A stretch of 7,740 nucleotides of DNA from Flavobacterium sp. (GCA_019105125.1 JAHRWO010000188.1:1-7740), one strand, 5' to 3'; shown: positions 1 to 7,145, counted from the stretch's first letter. Notes: generated from the sequence alone by a model not told the origin. A program made the numbers and translations.

Positions 1-42
1 CAATCCATGGGTTCATAATGGGTTAAGTTTGTTTTAGTTTGG

Positions 43-79
43 GAAACACCGGTTCAATTTCGAATCGGTGTTTCTTTTT
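43..79 (+). terminator. Rho-independent terminator for a + strand gene left of the window
   Basis: A 13-bp stem pairs positions 43-55 (GAAACACCGGTTC) with 62-74 (GAATCGGTGTTTC) around a 6-nt loop, with one G-U wobble in the + strand RNA. A run of five T follows at 75-79. On the - strand the wobble becomes an A-C mismatch and no T-tract follows the stem, so the signal acts mainly on + strand transcription. It therefore probably ends a gene outside the window. It may also give weak termination to the - strand peptidase gene whose stop codon lies 5 nt away. Confidence 0.8.
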
Positions 80-83
80 ACTA

Positions 84-1439
84 TTATTTTCTTTTGAAAG
101 TAGTTCGGATAATATCATTTGAAAAAACAACCACACTTTCATGTCCTGATTTAGAGACAGAAGCCACTCCAAAATAATAATTATCAATTACAATTCCTTT
201 TAATTCAAAATTATCAACATCGCCCACAAAACGACTGAATTCCCACTGAGGTGAAGTTGTTAATCTCCAATAAATTTTATATCCAACGATATTTTCATCA
301 TTTGGTTTTTCCCAACGTAATTTGGTATTTGGCTCAACAATTCCACCAATTCTCACGTTTTTAGGTTCCGGTGTCGCCCAAGCCAAACTTGCTAAAGTAA
401 TCGCGTTTACTGCTGTTAACTTGTTCGCATATTCAAAATTTACTCCTTCAATGACATCACCGTATTTGATTCCATTTTCTACTCTTAAATCTTGATGTTG
501 GCGGTTGTAATTTTCATGTGCTTCCATAATTCGTACCCCTGCAAACCCTAAATCATTAAAAGGACGATGATGACCTCCACGTCCAAATCGATCCAAACGA
601 TAGACTAACATTGGATTCATCTCAGGCATATACGTTGTGGCTAATTTGTGAATATATCTAGCCAATTGCCTTGAATTTCCATCCACTTCACCTCCATAAA
701 AACGACGATTATTTCTATCACGCTCTGATTCTGTAATAGGTGTTGGTTCCGAGAAAATTCTGAAAGTGCGATTATCAATTACGCCGTCAACGCCTTCGAT
801 ATTTCCTATCATATCGTTATTTAAAACTCCAATGATATCCCAACCCTGTTTTTTAGCATATTCAGCGAAACCTTTTCCGCCAAACAAGCCTTGCTCCTCG
901 CCTGACAATCCTAAGTAAACGATATTATAATCGAATTTATATTTAGATAAAACTCTTGCCGCTTCAATGGTTCCAGCCATTCCTGTTGCATTGTCATTTG
1001 CACCTGGAGCATCTTTAGTAAAATCAATAGGATCTGAGTTTCTACTATCAATATCGCCCGTCATAATTACATAACGATTGCTATTTTTTGTTCCTTTTTG
1101 AACGGCTACTACATTTACAATCCAAGTATCTTTTGGAACACGTTCGCCGTCATTAGTTGTTACAAAATCTTTTTGATAAAATACTTCTAAACAATTAGAA
1201 CAATCTTTAGATACTTTTTCAAATTCCGATTTTATCCAACGTCTAGCAGCTCCAATTCCTCTTTTATTGGATATCGTATCGCTAAACGTATTTCGAGTAC
1301 CAAAACCGGCTAACTTTCGAATATCACTTTCAATTCGTTGAGTAGAAACGGATTCGATGATTTCGTATATCCTTGTATCTGTTTGTGAAAAGATACACTG
1401 ACTAAAAATCACCAGAACAATAATGTACAATTTTCTCAT
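84..1439 (-). CDS. Secreted M28-family metallopeptidase with C-terminal Fn3-like domain
   Basis: This 451-aa protein is predicted to be an exported zinc peptidase of family M28 (aminopeptidase-like). Residues 1-18 form a signal peptide (MRK, hydrophobic core, likely cleavage after IFS). Visible M28 motifs are GDIDSR (129-131 region), PGANDN with D149 as the likely bridging metal ligand, SGEEQGLFG with E181 as likely general base and E182 as ligand, NNDMIG with D209, and a late His in RQHQD (H315). The usual first ligand motif H-x-D reads D129-x-D131 here. Residues about 358-440 look like a fibronectin type III domain (RWEKP, GYKIYWR), common at the C-terminus of secreted Bacteroidota enzymes. 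A CSNC pair (C80, C83) could form a disulfide. The start is the only Met that keeps the signal peptide. The substrate is unknown. Family assignment is strong; whether it is an aminopeptidase or a carboxypeptidase cannot be told. Confidence 0.9.
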   Translation of the reverse strand: MRKLYIIVLVIFSQCIFSQTDTRIYEIIESVSTQRIESDIRKLAGFGTRNTFSDTISNKRGIGAARRWIKSEFEKVSKDCSNCLEVFYQKDFVTTNDGERVPKDTWIVNVVAVQKGTKNSNRYVIMTGDIDSRNSDPIDFTKDAPGANDNATGMAGTIEAARVLSKYKFDYNIVYLGLSGEEQGLFGGKGFAEYAKKQGWDIIGVLNNDMIGNIEGVDGVIDNRTFRIFSEPTPITESERDRNNRRFYGGEVDGNSRQLARYIHKLATTYMPEMNPMLVYRLDRFGRGGHHRPFNDLGFAGVRIMEAHENYNRQHQDLRVENGIKYGDVIEGVNFEYANKLTAVNAITLASLAWATPEPKNVRIGGIVEPNTKLRWEKPNDENIVGYKIYWRLTTSPQWEFSRFVGDVDNFELKGIVIDNYYFGVASVSKSGHESVVVFSNDIIRTTFKRK

Positions 1440-1450
1440 AACTTTTTTAT

Positions 1451-1470
1451 TTCAAATTTAACGATTTGAA
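1451..1470. repeat. Inverted repeat TTCAAAT-N6-ATTTGAA upstream of the peptidase gene
   Basis: Perfect 7-bp arms (1451-1457 and 1464-1470) are separated by 6 nt. The repeat overlaps the candidate -7 element of the peptidase gene, so it could be an operator. It is AT-rich and short enough to occur by chance. Confidence 0.25.
1453..1460 (-). promoter_or_regulatory. Candidate -7 promoter element for the M28 peptidase gene
   Basis: On the - strand this reads TAAATTTG, a full match to the Bacteroidota -7 consensus TAnnTTTG, 13 nt before the ATG. No good TTTG -33 box is found at the usual spacing, and the implied leader would be under 10 nt. It may therefore be a chance match in AT-rich DNA. Confidence 0.3.
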
Positions 1471-1539
1471 GTGAATTGAATCCCTGAAAACCAACACAAA
1501 ACCGATGAAATTTGTTAAAGATTTTGGGTTATAATTTTA

Positions 1540-1570
1540 TTTATAATACCATGAAAGTGAAGTATATTTG
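1540..1570 (+). promoter_or_regulatory. Candidate promoter for the aldose 1-epimerase homologue
   Basis: The -7 element TATATTTG (1563-1570) matches TAnnTTTG fully. A 3-of-4 match to the -33 TTTG box, TTTA (1540-1543), lies 19 nt upstream, within the usual spacing. Transcription would start near 1576, giving a leader of about 48 nt. This is inferred from the motif alone. Confidence 0.42.
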
Positions 1571-1623
1571 TTTTATCAAAATAAAATTACTGATAGTAAA
1601 CATCGAAAAAATAAAGCCACTTA

Positions 1624-2472
1624 ATGAATATCACTATATACAATCATCAAATAAAAGCTACCATTAATACGCTAGGTGCTGAATTAATTCAACTTGAAAA
1701 AAAGAACCAAGATTACATTTGGACTATTGATGAAACGTATTGGAATAAAACCTCTCCGATTTTATTTCCAATTGTAGGAAGATTAAAAAATGATGCTTAC
1801 ACGATTGAAGGCAAAACTTATGAATTGCCACGCCACGGTTTTGCAAGGAATTTTGAATTTAAAGTAGAACATCAAACAGAAAATGCTGTTGTATTTCTAC
1901 TAACTGAAAATTCAGAAACGTTGAAACAATATCCTTTTCAATTTGATTTACGCCTAAAATATGAGATTATTGAAAATAGTTTAAAGATGAATTATTCTAT
2001 TATTAATAAATCGCAAGAAACAATGCCGTTTTCAATTGGAGCACATCCCGCTTTTGCTATTGATGGATTATTTTCTGATTACACATTAGATTTTAATCAG
2101 TCCGAAAACTTCATTTCGTATGAATTAGAGAAGGAACAATTCAACAATTCGTTTAAAAAAATACCTTCTGAAAATGGAAAAATCAACTTAGATTATGCTT
2201 TATTTGAAAAGGATGCTTTGGTTTTTAAACATTTAAAATCGAACACACTTACGCTTTTGAGAAAGAATCAACCTTATATTTCAGTAGAATTCAAAGGCTT
2301 TCCTTACTTGGGAATTTGGACCAAACCCAACGCACCGTTTTTATGTATCGAACCTTGGTGTGGTTTGGCAGATAATATCAATCATAATGGAAATATTTAT
2401 CAGAAAGAAGGAATTCAACTTTTAGATAATAATACTGAATTTCAAAGAGAAATAAACATTACTCTTTTATAA
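1624..2472 (+). CDS. Aldose 1-epimerase family protein (LacX/GalM type)
   Basis: This 282-aa protein is a predicted cytoplasmic sugar mutarotase-like enzyme of the galactose mutarotase fold, which interconverts alpha and beta anomers of aldoses. Its length and motifs fit the LacX-type subgroup better than classical GalM (about 340 aa). Conserved points visible are LFPIVGRL (48-54, with the sugar-binding Arg R53), RHGFAR with H71, GAHPAF with H141 as the likely catalytic acid, and CIEPWCGLAD with E243 as the likely catalytic base. There is no signal peptide or membrane segment. A candidate TAnnTTTG promoter lies about 54 nt upstream, and the gene appears monocistronic. Its last 6 nt overlap the convergent VWA gene. 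The sugar substrate is unknown: LacX-like proteins may act on other hexoses or on phosphorylated sugars. Confidence 0.9.
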   Translation: MNITIYNHQIKATINTLGAELIQLEKKNQDYIWTIDETYWNKTSPILFPIVGRLKNDAYTIEGKTYELPRHGFARNFEFKVEHQTENAVVFLLTENSETLKQYPFQFDLRLKYEIIENSLKMNYSIINKSQETMPFSIGAHPAFAIDGLFSDYTLDFNQSENFISYELEKEQFNNSFKKIPSENGKINLDYALFEKDALVFKHLKSNTLTLLRKNQPYISVEFKGFPYLGIWTKPNAPFLCIEPWCGLADNINHNGNIYQKEGIQLLDNNTEFQREINITLL

Positions 2473-4494
2473 CAAACCGTTATATTTACGAGTAAACCAT
2501 TCTGTAGCTAAAGCGATAATTGCAAGAACTAACAACCAAATCCAATCAATAAGTGGTGTTTTTTTAATGATTTCTTTTTGGGTAGGAATGTAATTTTCAT
2601 TATCAATCAAACTTTGAATTAAATTCTCAACTTGATTAGGATAATACATTTTTCCATTCGTCTTTGTTGCCAATTGTTCCAATCTATTTTTATCTGGATT
2701 TACGAATTGTTTCTCGATTTCAAAATCTAACACTTCAAAACTTCCTGAAAAACTAGTGTTTGATTGTTTTTCAGTTACTTTAAACGAATAATTTCCAGCT
2801 TCTAATCCGTCTAAATTTACTCTGTAGGAATTCGTAGCTTTCAACAAATCGTATTTCTTTGTCGCTTTTGTTTTGGAATTAGTGACTTGAATGGTTAATT
2901 GGGCTTTTTCGTCAAATTCGTAGTTTTTATTGAAATATTCGGCTGTAATTTCAATACTTTCACCTGAATTATAGAAGCTTTCGTAAGTAACATTCAAATT
3001 CTTTTTGGAAGCGTTGGAAACTAAAAACTGAATGATTTTATCAGCAAACAAATCAAAATCCTCAAATGATTTCTTATTCAAATGATTTTCCAAACGCCAT
3101 TTCCAGATGTTTTCACCCAATAAATACGCTTCTCTTTTACTTCCATTTTCCGTAAATGTCAAAATTGGATTCTGAACAGGAACATTTCTAACTCTAGCTG
3201 AAAGTAACGTATTTACATTATTTTTCGCTGTTATTACTCCAAAATTATGCTCCAATGGTGGAAAGTTTTCAAATCCAATGTTCGTCTGAGCAAACAAATT
3301 AAAATTCGACTCAAACGTTGCCAAATAATCTTCTTTTGATGTTGACATTTTAAAATTCAAATCGTCCTGAACTTGATTTAGAAAATTAAAATCCGTTGCC
3401 GTTCCTGTAATCACAAACGTATTAATTTGGGCGACTTTATTTTGATCGAATATCGATTTAAAAGCTGTCGTTGGCTGATACAAAATCAAAACATTATACT
3501 CTTGTAATGATTTGATTTCATTAGGCTTAACTATTGAAACTTTTCGTTGTTGATTGGTTTCTATACTTCTTTTTAAAGCTCCTAAATCGGGATGATTGAT
3601 AGCTGAAACTAGAGCGATTTCACTTCGCTGATCGATAATTTCAACGGCAAAATTCTTGATATTGTTAACAGTATTTTTCTCTTTAATGTTGGAAGAAATA
3701 ACAGCTTTGTATTTTGCTATTCCCACTTTATCCGCATTTAATAAAATGGTAACCGATTGGGCTTTTTTATCTTTTGAAAAGGTAACGGTTTGTTTATGAA
3801 CCGTTTGATTACCCGATTGAATTAAAAAATTAGAAGTAATCGTTTCATTTCCATTATATTGCAGAAAAACCTCAACTGGAAATTTGTTCTTTAAAAAAGC
3901 ATATTTATTAACGTTAATTTGATTAATTTTCAAATCCAAAACCGAAGTTGTATCTCCTAAAACAACTGGAAAAACACTTGTATTTTCCTGAAAACTAAAC
4001 ACATAATCATTTCCCATGGTTTGATTTCCATCGGTAAATAAAACTACAGGATAATTGGTATTTCGGTATAATTGCTTCAGATTTTTAGCAACACCATCAA
4101 GATGCGATTGATTTCCTTTAAAATCAAGCTTTTCTAAGGATTGAAATTCTTCGGAAAACGAAAATAACTGCACATCATATTTTTCGGTAATCGCTTTATT
4201 TTCAGTAATTTTAAGATATAATTCTGATGCTTCTTTAGTGGCTTTTAATTCGGAAATAGATTTGGAATTATCTACTACTATTGGCAAAGGTGTTTTCTTA
4301 ATTTCTGTTATTTTTCGGCTAATAATTGGATTTATCAACAACAAAAAGATTGAAAATAAACTTATAAAACGTAAAAAAGCCAAAAACCAGTACAATTTTG
4401 ACTGATTTTTGACTTTATATGAATATTGGTAAAACGACAATCCAGCAGCAATAATTACTGACAATAATAAAAGTAAAATTGTGCTTGTTGTCAT
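2467..4494 (-). CDS. Membrane-anchored VWA-like protein (Bacteroidota family)
   Basis: This 675-aa protein has two N-terminal membrane segments (about 4-22 and 36-56) and one near the C-terminus (about 649-664), so most of it lies in one soluble domain on one side of the membrane. Residues 72-180 resemble a von Willebrand factor A domain. They keep the MIDAS signature D75-x-S77-x-S79 (DNSKS) and the later T154-D155-G156. Residues about 290-365 (IALVSA, HPDLGALKR, NVLILYQP) recall a class I glutamine-amidotransferase-like fold without an obvious catalytic triad. Residues 497-590 look like beta-sandwich repeats. The C-terminal EWFTRKYNGLL is typical of large membrane VWA proteins in this phylum. 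The gene starts 15 nt after the fabG stop, so it is probably co-transcribed with fabG. The biochemical role is unknown; MIDAS-type VWA domains usually bind proteins through a divalent metal. The BatA/BatB aerotolerance proteins are the nearest named analogues, but this is not clearly one of them. Confidence 0.85.
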   Translation of the reverse strand: MTTSTILLLLLSVIIAAGLSFYQYSYKVKNQSKLYWFLAFLRFISLFSIFLLLINPIISRKITEIKKTPLPIVVDNSKSISELKATKEASELYLKITENKAITEKYDVQLFSFSEEFQSLEKLDFKGNQSHLDGVAKNLKQLYRNTNYPVVLFTDGNQTMGNDYVFSFQENTSVFPVVLGDTTSVLDLKINQINVNKYAFLKNKFPVEVFLQYNGNETITSNFLIQSGNQTVHKQTVTFSKDKKAQSVTILLNADKVGIAKYKAVISSNIKEKNTVNNIKNFAVEIIDQRSEIALVSAINHPDLGALKRSIETNQQRKVSIVKPNEIKSLQEYNVLILYQPTTAFKSIFDQNKVAQINTFVITGTATDFNFLNQVQDDLNFKMSTSKEDYLATFESNFNLFAQTNIGFENFPPLEHNFGVITAKNNVNTLLSARVRNVPVQNPILTFTENGSKREAYLLGENIWKWRLENHLNKKSFEDFDLFADKIIQFLVSNASKKNLNVTYESFYNSGESIEITAEYFNKNYEFDEKAQLTIQVTNSKTKATKKYDLLKATNSYRVNLDGLEAGNYSFKVTEKQSNTSFSGSFEVLDFEIEKQFVNPDKNRLEQLATKTNGKMYYPNQVENLIQSLIDNENYIPTQKEIIKKTPLIDWIWLLVLAIIALATEWFTRKYNGLL

Positions 4495-4509
4495 TTATAG
4501 TTTAAACTC

Positions 4510-5256
4510 TTAAGTTAACATTCCGCCGTCAACGTTAATAACTTGACCTGTTACATAAGAACTCATATCTGAAGCTAAGAAAACACAAACGTTTGCTACA
4601 TCTTCTGGAGTTCCACCACGTTTTAATGGAATAGCGTCTCTCCATCCTTTTACAACATCTTCGTTTAACTTAGCTGTCATTTCAGTTTCGATAAAACCTG
4701 GAGCGATTGCGTTACAACGGATATTTCTTGAACCTAATTCTAACGCGATAGATTTAGTAAATCCGTTCATACCTGCTTTAGAAGCTGCGTAGTTGGCTTG
4801 ACCAGCGTTTCCTTTTACTCCTACTACACTACTCATGTTTACGATAGAACCTTTACGGTTTTTCAACATAATTTTTTGTACCGCTTTAGTCATGTTGAAA
4901 ACCGATTTTAAGTTGATTTCGATTACTTTATCAAAATCTTCCTCTGACATACGCATTAATAAGTTATCTTTTGTAATTCCTGCATTATTAATTAAAACGT
5001 CAATTGTTCCGAATTCAGCAATTACATCATCAACTAATTTTTGTGCTTCATTAAAATCTGCTGCATTTGATTTATATCCTTTAGCTTTAATTCCTAAAGC
5101 GTTTAATTCATTTTCTAAAGCCATTGCTGATTCTACAGACGAACTATAAGTAAAGGCAACATTTGCTCCTTGTTCTGCAAAAACTTTTGCTATTCCGCTA
5201 CCAATTCCTCGGCTTGCACCAGTAATAATGGCAACTTTTCCTTCTAATAATTTCAT
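4510..5256 (-). CDS. fabG: 3-oxoacyl-[acyl-carrier-protein] reductase FabG
   Basis: This 248-aa cytoplasmic short-chain dehydrogenase performs the NADPH-dependent reduction of 3-oxoacyl-ACP to 3-hydroxyacyl-ACP in type II fatty-acid synthesis. It shows the nucleotide-binding TGASRGIG (12-19), NNAG (90-93) and the catalytic tetrad N115, S143, Y156 and K160 (NYAASK). R134 and R177 fall where E. coli FabG has its ACP-docking arginines R129 and R172, with the same 5-residue offset as the catalytic Ser and Tyr, which supports FabG over other SDRs. APGFIETEM and the C-terminal NVDGGM are also typical. Length is normal for the family. A promoter with a perfect -7 box lies just upstream, and the VWA gene follows after 15 nt. 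There are no neighbouring fab or acp genes, so the gene is separated from the rest of the pathway in this window. Confidence 0.96.
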   Translation of the reverse strand: MKLLEGKVAIITGASRGIGSGIAKVFAEQGANVAFTYSSSVESAMALENELNALGIKAKGYKSNAADFNEAQKLVDDVIAEFGTIDVLINNAGITKDNLLMRMSEEDFDKVIEINLKSVFNMTKAVQKIMLKNRKGSIVNMSSVVGVKGNAGQANYAASKAGMNGFTKSIALELGSRNIRCNAIAPGFIETEMTAKLNEDVVKGWRDAIPLKRGGTPEDVANVCVFLASDMSSYVTGQVINVDGGMLT

Positions 5257-5293
5257 GATAAATATTCGTGTTAGTTTGTTTTGTAATAAAGTT

Positions 5294-5326
5294 CAAAGAT
5301 AAATAATAATTTTATTCTTCTGTAAA
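5294..5326 (-). promoter_or_regulatory. Candidate promoter of the fabG-VWA operon
   Basis: On the - strand, TATCTTTG (5301 down to 5294) is a full match to TAnnTTTG. A 3-of-4 match to the -33 box (TTTA, 5326-5323) lies 21 nt further upstream, inside the last codons of the rluD-like gene. Transcription would begin near 5288, giving a leader of about 30 nt. It would let fabG be expressed independently of the upstream PASTA-rluD pair. The 55-bp gap contains no visible terminator, so read-through from rluD is also possible. Confidence 0.5.
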
Positions 5327-6349
5327 GGTTTGCGCTTTTGAATAAACTCTCCATTTATCAATACAATCCTGAAAATCTTGAGGAATTGGAGAATCAAATC
5401 GTAAAAATTCTTTTGTTATGGGATGTTCAAAACCTAATGTTTTCGCGTGAAGTGCTTGTCTTGGTAATACTTTAAAACAATTATCAACAAACTGCTTGTA
5501 TTTGGTAAAAGTTGTTCCTTTTAAAATGGAATCACCTCCATATCTTTCATCATTAAATAGCGTGTGACCAATGTGTTTCATGTGAACACGAATTTGATGC
5601 GTTCTACCTGTTTCTAATTGACAAGAAACTAAAGTGACATAACCAAATCGTTCTAAAACTTTATAATGAGTTACCGCTGGTTTTCCTTTTTCTTCATCAG
5701 AATGAACTGCCATTTGCATACGATTCGTGTCATGACGACCGATATTACCTTCCACAGTTCCTTCGTCTTCTTCAATATTTCCCCAAACTAAGGCAATGTA
5801 TTCTCTTTCCGAAGTTTTCTCAGCAAACTGTTTGGTTAAATATGCCATTGCAAAATCCGTTTTCGCAACTACTAATAATCCTGATGTGTCTTTATCAATT
5901 CTATGTACTAAACCTGGTCTTTCCGAACTGTTCATGGGTAAATTCTCAAAATGATATGCCAAAGCATTCACTAAAGTTCCTGAATAATTTCCGTGACCTG
6001 GATGCACAACCATTCCTGCTGGTTTGTTAATGACCAATAATTGGTCGTCTTCATAAACAATATCCAACGGAATATTTTCGGGTGTTAGTAATTGCTCATA
6101 AGTTGGGTGAGCTAAAACCAAACGTATAACATCTCCGGCTTTTACTTTGTAATTCGATTTTACTGGAACATCGTTCACTAAAATCGAACCTTTTTCAGCC
6201 GCTTGTTGAATTTTATTTCGAGTCGTATTTTCAATCATATTCATCAAAAATTTATCCACTCGTAAAGCCGATTGACCTTTACTTGCTTCAAAACGATGAT
6301 GTTCATATAACTCGTCTTCGAGTTCAGTTCCTACATTATAATCCGCCAT
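5312..6349 (-). CDS. rluD: RluA/RluD-family 23S rRNA pseudouridine synthase
   Basis: This 345-aa RNA-modifying enzyme isomerises uridine to pseudouridine, most likely in 23S rRNA. An S4-like RNA-binding domain (about 28-78: LRVDKFL, GSILVND, VKAGD) precedes the catalytic domain. That domain carries NKPAGMVVHPG (108-118), the signature HRIDKDTSGL with catalytic D152, and TGRTHQIRVH (247-256). The frame stays open upstream to 6454, which would give 380 aa. The extra 35 residues are Lys/Gln/His-rich and coincide with the PASTA gene read in another frame. The start at 6349 (MADYN) is preferred because it restores normal family length and is directly preceded by a purine-rich AAAGAAGAAG. This start overlaps the PASTA gene by 14 nt, implying translational coupling. 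RluD is the nearest model; RluA or RluC-like specificity cannot be excluded from sequence alone. Confidence 0.92.
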   Translation of the reverse strand: MADYNVGTELEDELYEHHRFEASKGQSALRVDKFLMNMIENTTRNKIQQAAEKGSILVNDVPVKSNYKVKAGDVIRLVLAHPTYEQLLTPENIPLDIVYEDDQLLVINKPAGMVVHPGHGNYSGTLVNALAYHFENLPMNSSERPGLVHRIDKDTSGLLVVAKTDFAMAYLTKQFAEKTSEREYIALVWGNIEEDEGTVEGNIGRHDTNRMQMAVHSDEEKGKPAVTHYKVLERFGYVTLVSCQLETGRTHQIRVHMKHIGHTLFNDERYGGDSILKGTTFTKYKQFVDNCFKVLPRQALHAKTLGFEHPITKEFLRFDSPIPQDFQDCIDKWRVYSKAQTFTEE

Positions 6350-6989
6350 CTTCTTCTTTAAATTCTTCTGGTTGTGCTTCTTCTGTTGGTGGTAATGTAT
6401 CTGCTGGTTCTTCCGAACTAAAAGTTTCTTCGTTAAACACTTCTTTTCCATCACCTAATACAAAATCCAATGTCGAATTTTTCTTCACCTTGTCTCCTGC
6501 TCTCAAGCGTCTTCCATCTTGAAAAATTTGCAATACAATATCTTTTGCAATGTGCGGTTTATAAGTGATTTTTCCTTCTTTTAGAGTTAATGATTTTATC
6601 GTTGCCGAAATTTGTCGGAACGTTTTATCTTTGAATTCAGGAATTGTGATATCGGTAAATTCACCAGCATTTAATTTTACATAGACTTTACGACCATCTT
6701 TAACCAAACTTCCTGCTTTTGGATCTTGTTCCAAAATTGTAAAAGGTGGAAAATCCGCATTAAATTCAACAGTATCTAACAAAAAGACCTCTAAATCTAA
6801 TTCGTTTAGTTTTTCTTCAGCGATTTCCAACTTCATTTTAGATAAATCGGGCACTTTAATTTCCTGACCATGATTGGTTCTAAAATCTAAAAATTGAATT
6901 ACCAAAAATGTAAAAACAACCACAATTGTAGCCGCCAAAAAAACTTGAGTAAAAAATGTTTTACTAGTTAAATATTTAAATAAACTCAT
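6336..6989 (-). CDS. Single-pass membrane protein with two PASTA domains
   Basis: This 217-aa protein has a short cytoplasmic N-terminus, one membrane segment (about 15-34) and an extracytoplasmic region holding two PASTA-like repeats. The first is at about 40-108 (VPDLSKM, AEEKL, EQDPKAGS, GRKVYVKLNAG). The second is at about 112-179 (ITIPEFKDK, ILQIFQDG-type turn, AGDKVKKNSTLDFVLGDG). The tail from about 182 is acidic and rich in Glu and Pro, so probably disordered. PASTA domains in Ser/Thr kinases and penicillin-binding proteins bind peptidoglycan fragments or support protein-protein contacts. Here neither a kinase nor a transpeptidase domain is attached. The gene lies divergent from ddl and overlaps rluD by 14 nt. 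A role in the cell wall is inferred from the domain and from ddl next door, and is not demonstrated. Confidence 0.88.
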   Translation of the reverse strand: MSLFKYLTSKTFFTQVFLAATIVVVFTFLVIQFLDFRTNHGQEIKVPDLSKMKLEIAEEKLNELDLEVFLLDTVEFNADFPPFTILEQDPKAGSLVKDGRKVYVKLNAGEFTDITIPEFKDKTFRQISATIKSLTLKEGKITYKPHIAKDIVLQIFQDGRRLRAGDKVKKNSTLDFVLGDGKEVFNEETFSSEEPADTLPPTEEAQPEEFKEEDGGL

Positions 6990-6990
6990 A

Positions 6991-7005
6991 CAAAATGATA
7001 TTTTG
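6991..7005. repeat. Small inverted repeat CAAAAT-GAT-ATTTTG in the PASTA gene leader
   Basis: Perfect 6-bp arms with a 3-nt spacer lie between the candidate -7 box and the ATG of the PASTA gene, ending 2 nt before the start codon. It could form a weak hairpin over the ribosome-binding region or be an operator half-site pair. The AT-rich content makes chance a serious alternative. Confidence 0.2.
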
Positions 7006-7006
7006 A

Positions 7007-7014
7007 CAAAGATA
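7007..7014 (-). promoter_or_regulatory. Candidate -7 promoter element for PASTA-rluD
   Basis: The - strand reads TATCTTTG, a full match to TAnnTTTG and identical to the octamer upstream of fabG. It ends 17 nt before the PASTA start codon. No TTTG is found at the usual 17-23 nt spacing; the nearest TTG is 25 nt away. The -7 call is therefore better supported than a complete promoter. Confidence 0.42.
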
Positions 7015-7137
7015 TAAAATTCAATAAGAAATTTCGATGCAATTGATTTTCATTTCTTCATCTATTTCAAACGAAAATTTTAGAAAATTATTTCTTACAG
7101 AATATTGCAAAAGGACGAAACATATCAATAAATAATG

Positions 7138-7145
7138 TAATTTTG
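7138..7145 (+). promoter_or_regulatory. ddl: Candidate -7 promoter element for ddl
   Basis: TAATTTTG fully matches TAnnTTTG and ends 23 nt before the ddl ATG. A start near 7151 would give a short leader of about 18 nt. No clear -33 TTTG box is present at normal spacing (an ATTG lies 30 nt upstream). Confidence 0.42.

Noticed and set aside
1..42. Possible 3' end of a + strand gene before the terminator
   Set aside because: All three + frames reach a stop by position 37, and the few residues before each stop match nothing I recognise, so the frame of the upstream gene cannot be chosen.
1386..1439. Peptidase as a lipoprotein via Cys15
   Set aside because: FSQC lacks the small residues expected at -1 and -2/-3 of a lipobox; an ordinary signal peptide cleaved after IFS fits better.
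1551..1667. 38-codon + strand ORF starting in the peptidase-epimerase intergenic region
   Set aside because: It overlaps the start of the epimerase gene, contains the candidate promoter -7 box near its own start, and is Lys/Ile-rich as expected of random AT-rich DNA.
2467..4494. Naming the VWA protein BatA or BatB
   Set aside because: Bat proteins are about 330 aa with a compact VWA domain; this protein is twice as long, with extra domains and no neighbouring bat, MoxR or DUF58 genes.
4835..5149. 104-codon + strand open frame opposite fabG
   Set aside because: It lies wholly antisense to a clear fabG, with no recognisable motif and no sensible upstream signals.
5842..6030. 62-codon + strand open frame opposite the rluD-like gene
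   Set aside because: It is antisense to the conserved catalytic domain and shows no independent coding evidence.
6350..6454. 35-residue N-terminal extension of the rluD-like protein
   Set aside because: The composition is unlike the family, it lies entirely inside the PASTA coding sequence, and a better-placed ATG with a purine-rich leader exists at 6349.
6283..6522. 79-codon + strand open frame across the rluD/PASTA overlap
   Set aside because: The Ser-rich translation is the complement of the Glu-rich PASTA tail; it is a shadow frame.
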